Origin: Maritimibacter sp.
Lineage (GTDB): Bacteria > Pseudomonadota > Alphaproteobacteria > Rhodobacterales > Rhodobacteraceae
Length of the DNA stretch: 24,090 bases
Assembly (NCBI GenBank): GCA_020441225.1
Contig: JAGRMP010000125.1
Coordinates: 6,919 to 31,008 of the forward strand
Direction of reading: 5' to 3'
Under the pieces are notes generated by a model. The model was not told the origin of the DNA. It did not search any database and saw only the letters and a program-made list of their open reading frames with translations. Of this stretch, positions 17,335-24,090 are shown piece after piece (positions within the stretch are counted from its first letter, which is position 1; each line of letters begins with the position of its first letter). The translations under genes were made by a program, and so were the position numbers.

Positions 17335-19272
17335 TCAGATGAACTCCAGGTCGTCCTTGAGACCATCGAGGCTGACGCCAACGACAAGCAAGGTGTCATC
17401 ACCAAAATCGAACAGAACGCCTTTCTCGGTGTCGCTTGCATGGGCATCAAGGATCTCGGCCTTGCTCAGGTCGTCTCCCGCCAGGGAACGGTCGATGCGC
17501 AGGCGGTCGACGTTGTTTTCGAAGTCGCGCACCCGATCCTCGCCCCAGCCGCTCTTGAAGATGAAGACGTCGTTCCCATCCCCCCCGATAAGCTTGTCCC
17601 GGCCGGCGCCGCCCTTCAGCCTGTCGGTGCCGGCGCCGCCGTTCAACACGTCGCCGCCCTGACCGCCTTTGAGCCGGTCGTCGCCGTCGTTTCCGTTGAG
17701 ATAATCCCTTCCGTCGCGGCCGAGCAGGACGTCGCGTCCGCGTCCACCGAAGATGTCGTTGTCGAGGTCGTTGCCGTTGATGCGGCCGCTGGTCCGGTTG
17801 GCGATCTGGGCGCTTTCGAGATTGCCGGTCATGGTGAACTTCTCGGCCGTGACAATCGCGGTGTCGTAGCCGCTGCCGGCCCGGATCGCCGCGTCGTCGC
17901 TGACGAAAAACACGTCGTCGCCAGCGTCGCCGATGGCCTTGGCGTCGCCGATCACGATGAACACGTCGTCGCCCTCGGTGCCCCGCATCCGGTCGGTGAC
18001 CACATCGACGCCGAACTGGTCGTGCATTTCCGCGACCAGCTGATCCCTGAGGTCGGCGAGAACCGCCGGGTCGGGGTTGTCGATCGGGGCGGCGTAGGTG
18101 ATGTCGTCGACGGAGAACAGCTCCTCTTCGCCATCCGTGTAAAGCGTGTAGCGATGGGTTTCGGTGCGCATCGAGATGCTGCCGTAGGTGGTGGTCAGCA
18201 CCGCTTCCCGCCCGTGATCGGAGAACAGATCGACGCCCTGGGTCTCGACCGGCTCCGGCAGGCCGGTCAGGCCGGAGAGCGTGGGCCAGATGTCGATCAG
18301 CGAGGCAGGGGTGGAAACCACGGTGCCGGCGTCCAGCGACGGATCGGCGATGATCATCGGAATGGAGGCAGCTTCTTCCCAGAGCGTGAATTTGCGCCAG
18401 ATGTCGCGGTCGCCGAGGTGAAAGCCGTGATCGGAGAACAGGACCACGGTGGTGTCGTCCCAATGGCCGCCTGCGGTGATGCCGTCGAGCACCCGGCCGA
18501 TCTGCGCATCGGCATAGGAGATCGCCGCAAGGTAGGCCTGGATCAGCTCCGGCCAGGACGCGCTTTCGGGGTGCAGTTCCTGATCGCGTTCGAGGCCCAG
18601 GACATTTTGGAAAAACTCCGGCAGGTCCTCGAAACCCACCCCGTCGATGGCCGGCAGGTCGATGTCGTCCATCGGGTAGAGATCATAGTATTTCTCGGGG
18701 GTCTTCCAGTGCAGGTGGGGCTTGTAGATCCCGACCGCCATGAAAAACGGATCGGCCCCGGCGTAGTTGGTGAGGAAACTCTGGGCCGCCGAAGCCGTGA
18801 CGGTATCTTCCATCCGGCTTTCGGAGATCGAGATCGGCGCGACATCGTCGAACGGATAGGAGACATCGGTGGTCTTTTGGGGCCGAATACCGCCCTGGCC
18901 CTGATAATCGAGGACCGGGGCCAGATATTCCTTGGAATCCTTGTTGTTGGGGTTGTGGATGACCTTGCCCTGGGACCAGGTGAAGAACCCCGCACTGTGG
19001 GCCGCGCCGAGAAAGGTGTCCTGGATCGGCACGACGTCCTGGATCCGCATGCTGTTGTCGTGAACCCCGGTCGAGAACGGGGATTGCGCGGTCAGGGTGG
19101 CCGTCCGGGCGGGACTGCAGATCGGAACCGGAGTCACGGCGTTCTCGAAGGTCACACCAAGGCCCATGAGACGGTCGATATTCGGGGTCTGGATCTGGAT
19201 CCCGAAGGCGTCGCGGTACCGCACGACATTGATCATGTCGTCAATCGAAATCAGAACAACGTTTTCGGCCAT
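17335..19272 (-). CDS. Sulfatase with C-terminal RTX repeats
   Basis: This 645 aa protein has an N-terminal sulfatase domain (about 1-400), closest in pattern to iduronate-2-sulfatase/choline-sulfatase types. Metal ligands are Asp11-Asp12 in LISIDDM. The formylglycine site is CSPAR with Cys52, the C-x-P-x-R motif of Cys-type sulfatases. FSDHGFHLGD supplies further ligands. Residues about 440-600 hold RTX nonapeptides (GGxGxDxLxG type: GGRGRD, GGQGGD, GGAGTD, GGAGRD, GGDGND) that bind calcium. There is no N-terminal signal peptide, so a type I secretion route using the C-terminal signal is expected. GGAGG precedes ATG 19272. Substrate is unknown; polysaccharide sulfate esters are plausible in a marine bacterium. 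Confidence 0.9.
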   Translation of the reverse strand: MAENVVLISIDDMINVVRYRDAFGIQIQTPNIDRLMGLGVTFENAVTPVPICSPARTATLTAQSPFSTGVHDNSMRIQDVVPIQDTFLGAAHSAGFFTWSQGKVIHNPNNKDSKEYLAPVLDYQGQGGIRPQKTTDVSYPFDDVAPISISESRMEDTVTASAAQSFLTNYAGADPFFMAVGIYKPHLHWKTPEKYYDLYPMDDIDLPAIDGVGFEDLPEFFQNVLGLERDQELHPESASWPELIQAYLAAISYADAQIGRVLDGITAGGHWDDTTVVLFSDHGFHLGDRDIWRKFTLWEEAASIPMIIADPSLDAGTVVSTPASLIDIWPTLSGLTGLPEPVETQGVDLFSDHGREAVLTTTYGSISMRTETHRYTLYTDGEEELFSVDDITYAAPIDNPDPAVLADLRDQLVAEMHDQFGVDVVTDRMRGTEGDDVFIVIGDAKAIGDAGDDVFFVSDDAAIRAGSGYDTAIVTAEKFTMTGNLESAQIANRTSGRINGNDLDNDIFGGRGRDVLLGRDGRDYLNGNDGDDRLKGGQGGDVLNGGAGTDRLKGGAGRDKLIGGDGNDVFIFKSGWGEDRVRDFENNVDRLRIDRSLAGDDLSKAEILDAHASDTEKGVLFDFGDDTLLVVGVSLDGLKDDLEFI

Positions 19273-19455
19273 TGCGCCTCCTTTTCGCGGCGCGGGCCTG
19301 CGGGCGTCGGCGGCTTGCGCGCCTCAGCCCCTGCAATAACATCTGCCACGTACACCTTCCGAGCCGATACCGGCCCCAGTTCCAGTGAATGAACACATAC
19401 ATACGGCGGGATGCAACCCCCGGATGTTCGGGTGCGCGGCGGGGTCGCAGACGGA

Positions 19456-21033
<1,578 letters not shown>

Positions 21034-21210
21034 GGAACTATCCAGTACGATAAAACCCGATACAACCATATCGTATCTACGGAAGCCGGTCGCGGCAATT
21101 CATTCTATTCCTGTTCATTATCAAAGACTTGCAGGGATTTTCGATTTTCCTCGGCCGCCCGCGCCGCACATGGGAAAACGGTCCCACAAGCAAGACGCGC
21201 AAGAGAGAAG

Positions 21211-21232
21211 GGCAAACCAATCCGGGTTTGCC
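21211..21232. promoter_or_regulatory. Inverted repeat, candidate RtcR binding site
   Basis: Arms GGCAAACC (21211-21218) and GGTTTGCC (21225-21232) are perfect, with 6 bases between. It lies about 140 bases before the rtcB start, where an enhancer-type site would be expected. It could also be an RNA hairpin in the leader. Confidence 0.4.
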
Positions 21233-21238
21233 GAACCA

Positions 21239-21294
21239 GTTGACCGGCACCTGGTCGGGGCGGATCTCATCCCTGCCCCGTCCCGCCGGTCAAC
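21239..21294 (+). ncRNA. Nested stem-loop in the rtcB leader
   Basis: The outer stem is GTTGACCGGC (21239-21248) with GCCGGTCAAC (21285-21294), 10 perfect pairs. After an internal loop there is an inner stem CGGGGC (21256-21261) / GCCCCG (21275-21280), capped by GGAT-CTC-ATCC. If transcribed from an upstream promoter this would be a very stable 56-base structure 75 bases before rtcB. Its function is unknown: leader regulation, or an RNA substrate or ligand for the Rtc system. Confidence 0.5.
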
Positions 21295-21368
21295 ACCCTT
21301 TCCGGGCAGGCGCGCAACCCTGTGCGGGCGACCGCCAGCCGAAGCGACAATCAGACCGAGTAAGTACG

Positions 21369-22781
21369 ATGGACAAGACGATTTCAGGGCCGGTGACCGG
21401 CGAACATCTCAAGGATTGGGGGCACCGCCCCGGCAAGCAATACCCGGACCTGCTTGCGCGGGCCAATGCGCTGCGCGCCGAGGGGTATGGCCTGGTGCGG
21501 ATCCGGGCCGAGCTGGACAGCGAGATCCCGGCCGAACCGGAGACATTGTCGCTGCGGGCGCCGGGCGCAGTGGGGTTTCACGAGACCATCGAGGCCGACG
21601 ATCCGGACGAGCTCGACAACATCGCCAAGGTCCGCGCGACCATGACCGCGCTCATGCGCACACCGACGCTCGAAGCCGGTGCGGTGATGCCGGATGCCTG
21701 TCCGGCCGGGCCGGAAGGCACGATCCCGGTGGGCGGCGTGGTGGCGGCGCGAAACGCGATCCATCCCGGAATGCACAGCGCCGACATCTGCTGTTCGGTG
21801 ATGATGACCGATCTCGGGAATGCCGATCCGAAAGCGGTGCTCGATGCAGCGCAATCGGTGACGCATTTCGGCGCCGGTGGACGGCCGCAGGGCAAACGTT
21901 TCACCGTGTCCCTCAAGCTCATCGACGCGTTTCGCGCGAACCCGTTCCTCGCGGATGAAAAGACCGTCCGCATGGCGCAGGAGCACATGGGAACGCAGGG
22001 TGACGGCAACCATTTCCTGTTCGTCGGCCGGTCGCGCAAGACCGGGCGCACCGCGATCGTGACGCATCATGGCTCGCGCGGACCGGGGGCGATGCTCTAC
22101 CGCAGGGGCATGGAGATGGCCGAGCGGTTCCGCAAGGCGCTCTCGCCGGAGACGCTGAAGCAGAACGCCTGGATCCCGGCCGACAGCGAAGAAGGCCGGC
22201 TTTACTGGGAGGCGCTTCAGCTCATCCGCAAGTGGACCAAGGCCAACCACAACGCGCTGCACCAGGCGACGGTCGAGGCGGCCGGGCTGGAGGCGGCGGA
22301 GCGGTTCTGGAACGAGCACAACTTCGTCTTCGAGCGCGACGGGCTCTATTACCACGGCAAGGGGGCGACCCCGGCCTGGGACAGCTACGCCGGTGACGCG
22401 AGCGGGCACACGCTCATTCCGCTCAACATGGCGGAGCCGGTGCTGATCGCGCGCGGGCGCGATGCGAAAGCCGGGCTCGGCTTCAGCCCGCATGGCGCGG
22501 GGCGCAACTATTCGCGGTCCGAACACAGGCGGCGGATGGGGGCGGTGACGCCCGAAGAGATGCTGAAGGCCGAGACCGCGGGGCTCGACATCCGCTTTCA
22601 TGCCGGCGCAATCGACGCGTCGGAACTGCCGTCGAGTTACAAGAGCGCGGCACGGGTTGTGTCACAGATCGAGGCCTATGACCTGGCCGAGATCGAGGAT
22701 CATATCGACCCCTATGGCTGCATCATGGCCGGCGATCTGCCGCCGTTCTGGAAGACGCAGAAAAAACGCGGCCGGCGTTGA
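21369..22781 (+). CDS. rtcB: RtcB RNA-splicing ligase
   Basis: This 470 aa enzyme is a GTP- and Mn-dependent ligase that joins 2',3'-cyclic phosphate (3'-phosphate) and 5'-OH RNA ends. Active-site marks are present: PVGGVVAARNAIHPGMHSAD with Asp139 and Cys142 in ADICCS (the canonical D-I-x-C pair), QGDGNHF, HHGSRG, and the late SPHGAGRNYSR whose His is guanylylated in the family. The variant DICCS and the extended N-terminus mark a non-E. coli subgroup. ATG 21369 is used because conserved sequence begins there; the longer frame to 21129 crosses the stem-loop leader. It is divergent from rtcR and followed by a strong terminator, so no rtcA is cotranscribed. Confidence 0.95.
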   Translation: MDKTISGPVTGEHLKDWGHRPGKQYPDLLARANALRAEGYGLVRIRAELDSEIPAEPETLSLRAPGAVGFHETIEADDPDELDNIAKVRATMTALMRTPTLEAGAVMPDACPAGPEGTIPVGGVVAARNAIHPGMHSADICCSVMMTDLGNADPKAVLDAAQSVTHFGAGGRPQGKRFTVSLKLIDAFRANPFLADEKTVRMAQEHMGTQGDGNHFLFVGRSRKTGRTAIVTHHGSRGPGAMLYRRGMEMAERFRKALSPETLKQNAWIPADSEEGRLYWEALQLIRKWTKANHNALHQATVEAAGLEAAERFWNEHNFVFERDGLYYHGKGATPAWDSYAGDASGHTLIPLNMAEPVLIARGRDAKAGLGFSPHGAGRNYSRSEHRRRMGAVTPEEMLKAETAGLDIRFHAGAIDASELPSSYKSAARVVSQIEAYDLAEIEDHIDPYGCIMAGDLPPFWKTQKKRGRR

Positions 22782-22786
22782 TACGA

Positions 22787-22815
22787 GGCGGCCCGGGAAA
22801 CCCGGGCCGCCTTTT
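22787..22815 (+). terminator. Rho-independent terminator of rtcB
   Basis: GGCGGCCCGGG (22787-22797) pairs perfectly with CCCGGGCCGCC (22801-22811) around AAA, followed by TTTT. It starts 5 bases after the rtcB stop. Confidence 0.92.
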
Positions 22816-22841
22816 CGAAATGCGTTGGATTAGAGACTGAT

Positions 22842-23135
22842 TCAGTGGCTGCGGCCGCGGGTCGCGCGACCGGCGCGCAGGCCTTCGAAGAAGGCGCCCA
22901 GCAGGGCCGCTGCGGGCGCGGGCTGCGGTGGCGGGCGGTGGGATTTGCGCGCGGCGAGGATCATAAGGCCGCCCACCCCGGCGAGCGCGGTGCCGACTAT
23001 GGCGGTGGCCCAGATCGGGCCATAGGCCAGCGCGAGCACGGCCCAGCCGGCATGGATCAGGAGAATCGCACCGGCGAGCGCGAGGCCCGCCCCCGCGACA
23101 GCGAAGGCGAGCCGGGATGTGGTGCGCATCTGCAT
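22842..23135 (-). CDS. Small two-TM inner-membrane protein
   Basis: The product is 97 aa, with two hydrophobic helices at about 8-29 (LAFAVAGAGLALAGAILLIH) and 40-62 (WATAIVGTALAGVGGLMILA). A Pro-rich basic cytoplasmic tail ends in RATRGRSH. It resembles the small holin-superfamily/DUF1469-like membrane proteins that often accompany ElaB/DUF883 genes (from memory, not certain). It starts 11 bases after the stop of the DUF883-like gene, so the two are cotranscribed from the minus-strand EcfG-type promoter. Confidence 0.75.
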   Translation of the reverse strand: MQMRTTSRLAFAVAGAGLALAGAILLIHAGWAVLALAYGPIWATAIVGTALAGVGGLMILAARKSHRPPPQPAPAAALLGAFFEGLRAGRATRGRSH

Positions 23136-23146
23136 CTGCGGGCCTG

Positions 23147-23464
23147 TCAGCGCCGCGCCGTCAGGGCACCGATGATGAAGCCGACCACCGAGGCGGTGGC
23201 GACCGAGGCGGCGGGGTGGCTGCGCACGATGCCGGCGGCGTCTTCGGCGGCCTTGGTGGCAATCTCGCTCGCCTCTTCGATGCGGCGTTCACCCTGGGCC
23301 TTGAGCGAAACGACGCGGTCCGCGGCACGGGTGCTCAGCGCCTCTTTCTCGGAGCGGGCCAGCGCGCCAAGTTCCTTGGTGAGCGCGGCGAAATCTTCGC
23401 GCAGCGCGGCCACTTCTTTCATCAGGTCGTCGGTATCGCGGGTGGTGGTTTTGGCTTGGGCCAT
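23147..23464 (-). CDS. DUF883/ElaB-YqjD-like membrane-anchored protein
   Basis: This 105 aa protein has an N-terminal coiled-coil region (about 12-75, DLMKEVAALREDFAALTKEL and onward), then the family's RSHPAASVATASVVGFIIGALTARR end, one C-terminal membrane helix closed by basic residues. E. coli ElaB and YqjD are stress-induced, C-tail-anchored and linked to ribosome binding or membrane protection. AAGGAA precedes ATG 23464. An EcfG-type promoter lies 43-68 bases upstream of the start, so it is probably part of the general stress regulon. Confidence 0.85.
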   Translation of the reverse strand: MAQAKTTTRDTDDLMKEVAALREDFAALTKELGALARSEKEALSTRAADRVVSLKAQGERRIEEASEIATKAAEDAAGIVRSHPAASVATASVVGFIIGALTARR

Positions 23465-23506
23465 GACGCAGTTCCTTTCGTTTGAATGTCAAACTTCCGG
23501 GGGACC

Positions 23507-23532
23507 AACGCCCACCCGAAGAGGATTGTTCC
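23507..23532 (-). promoter_or_regulatory. EcfG-type promoter for the DUF883 operon
   Basis: Read on the minus strand: GGAAC (23528-23532), 17 bases, CGTT (23507-23510). This is an exact match to the alphaproteobacterial general stress sigma factor consensus GGAAC-N16-17-CGTT. The -10 box is 42 bases before the ATG at 23464. Confidence 0.8.
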
Positions 23533-23545
23533 GCGAATTTTTTTG

Positions 23546-23571
23546 GGAACCGTTTTTGAAACCCCCGCGTT
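23546..23571 (+). promoter_or_regulatory. EcfG-type promoter for the DUF1328 gene
   Basis: GGAAC (23546-23550), 17 bases, CGTT (23568-23571) is an exact consensus match. It is 51 bases before the DUF1328 start and back to back with the minus-strand copy; the two -35 boxes are 13 bases apart. Confidence 0.82.
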
Positions 23572-23622
23572 TCTTTTCCAAGCGCCGCATCCCGCGGCCC
23601 TCGAAAAACAAGGAGAAAAGTC

Positions 23623-23796
23623 ATGCTCGGTTGGGCTATCACCTTCCTCGTCGTCGCGCTTATCGCGGCTGTTTTCGGTTTCGGCGGCATTGCGTCCGCG
23701 TCTGCTGGCATCGCGCAGATCCTGTTCTTCGTTTTCCTGGTCCTGTTCATCGTCGCCATGATCGCGCGCGCCGTCCGGGGCCGTCCGCCGGTCTGA
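23623..23796 (+). CDS. DUF1328 small membrane protein (YtjA-like)
   Basis: This 57 aa protein begins [20 protein letters not shown] and has two hydrophobic helices (about 4-24 and 29-48) with [12 protein letters not shown] between them and a short basic tail. The pattern is the DUF1328/YtjA family of tiny stress-linked membrane proteins. AAGGAG lies 7 bases before the ATG. It is read divergently from the DUF883 operon, under an EcfG-type promoter, and ends before a hairpin and T-run. Confidence 0.92.
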   Translation: MLGWAITFLVVALIAAVFGFGGIASASAGIAQILFFVFLVLFIVAMIARAVRGRPPV

Positions 23797-23830
23797 GACC
23801 GGCACCGAAGCACCTGAGGCATGAAACAGA

Positions 23831-23860
23831 GGGGGGCGTCTTACGGCGCTCCCCATTTTT
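23831..23860 (+). terminator. Terminator after the DUF1328 gene
   Basis: GGGGGGCG (23831-23838) pairs with CGCTCCCC (23847-23854), one G-U pair, followed by ATTTTT. It lies 35 bases after the stop. Confidence 0.75.
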
Positions 23861-23891
23861 GTCGGATTTTCCCTGCATTAGAGACAGATAA

Positions 23892-23915
23892 CCCCGCCCG
23901 GCGGTCCGGGCGGGG
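23892..23915 (-). terminator. Hairpin downstream of phyR
   Basis: CCCCGCCCGG (23892-23901) and CCGGGCGGGG (23906-23915) pair perfectly around CGGT. It is 25 bases past the phyR stop on the minus strand. The T-run is weak (TTAT), so it is a probable rather than certain terminator. Confidence 0.6.
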
Positions 23916-23940
23916 TGCGGGGGGTCGGGTGGCCTCAGGG

Positions 23941-24090
23941 TCAGGCCGTGAGCGTTTCGGTCGAGGAAAAGAACATCGCCTGGCTCACGGCGGAGCGGAC
24001 CTGTTCCTCGGTATAGGGCTTGTTGATGACGAAGGCCGGCTCGGGCCGCTCGCCGGTCAGCAGGCGTTCGGGGAAGGCGGTGATGAAGAT
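23941..24090 (-). CDS. phyR: PhyR general stress response regulator, C-terminal fragment
   Basis: The last 49 codons are visible and the gene runs off the right edge. The segment IFITAFPERLLTGERPEP, then AFVINKPYTEEQVRSAVSQ, matches the end of a response-regulator receiver domain: the switch Thr in FITAFPE and the conserved Lys of the NKP motif. This form is characteristic of PhyR, which pairs an EcfG-like N-terminal domain with a C-terminal receiver. Phosphorylated PhyR titrates the anti-sigma factor NepR and frees EcfG. The adjacent EcfG-type promoters support the assignment. Confidence 0.82.
   Translation of the reverse strand: MFITAFPERLLTGERPEPAFVINKPYTEEQVRSAVSQAMFFSSTETLTA

Larger units (their letters stand above)
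21034..21368. promoter_or_regulatory. rtcR-rtcB divergent regulatory region
   Basis: This is a 335-base spacer. It is AT-rich near rtcR (21040-21150). An inverted repeat GGCAAACC / GGTTTGCC lies at 21211-21232 with a 6-base centre, and a large nested stem-loop follows at 21239-21294. On the plus strand I found no TGGCAC-N5-TTGC sigma-54 element; the only GG-N10-GC (21326-21339) is a poor match and about what chance would give. Confidence 0.55.

Noticed and set aside
17560..17790. Repetitive-looking DNA in the sulfatase C-terminus.
   Set aside because: It encodes RTX nonapeptides; it is not a DNA-level tandem repeat or CRISPR array. No CRISPR array is seen in the window.
17077..19392. A 771-codon plus-strand frame opposite the sulfatase.
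   Set aside because: It is an antisense shadow: Val/Gly/Asp-rich without domains, and it starts inside the att core.
21326..21339. GG-N10-GC spacing before rtcB as a sigma-54 promoter.
   Set aside because: Only the four invariant bases match; the rest of TGGCAC-N5-TTGC is missing, and one such hit is expected by chance in about 335 bases.

Overview
The window is high-GC DNA from an alphaproteobacterium, most likely of the Rhodobacterales (Rhodobacteraceae/Paracoccaceae). Codon use, the tRNA-Pro sequence, an RTX-tailed sulfatase, and a PhyR C-terminus next to GGAAC-N17-CGTT promoters all point that way. It has two parts: an integrated mobile element (about 1-17149) and the host chromosome beyond it (17150-24090).

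The element sits in a tRNA-Pro(CGG) gene. The last 22 bases of that tRNA open the window, and 49 bases of its 3' half are repeated at 17101-17149. From the left: a terminator that replaces the tRNA's own, a tyrosine integrase and an overlapping AlpA/Xis-like protein, two small unknown genes, a GC-rich hairpin-dense leader that may hold an oriT, and a MobV/Pre-type relaxase. Next come a KfrA-like coiled-coil protein with its own operator and a five-gene type I restriction operon (hsdM, hsdS, unknown 145 aa, DUF4268/PD-(D/E)XK protein, hsdR) with every junction overlapping by 1-4 bases. A convergent four-gene operon follows: DUF4258-like protein, unknown 451 aa protein, PD-(D/E)XK nuclease, unknown 126 aa protein. 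A small Cys-rich protein lies near the right end. No type IV secretion genes are visible, so this looks like an integrative mobilizable element of about 17.1 kb carrying one known and one possibly undescribed defence-type cargo.

The chromosomal part carries a sulfatase fused to RTX repeats (probable type I secretion substrate), and the divergent rtcR/rtcB RNA-repair pair with a strongly folded rtcB leader and an RtcR whose GAFTGA loop is altered. After these come a small stress/membrane cluster (DUF883/ElaB-like, two-TM protein, DUF1328) fired by two back-to-back EcfG-type promoters, and the 3' end of phyR, the master regulator of that sigma factor.

The best candidates for something undescribed are the four-gene minus-strand operon at 13278-16377 and the two extra genes embedded between hsdS and hsdR.
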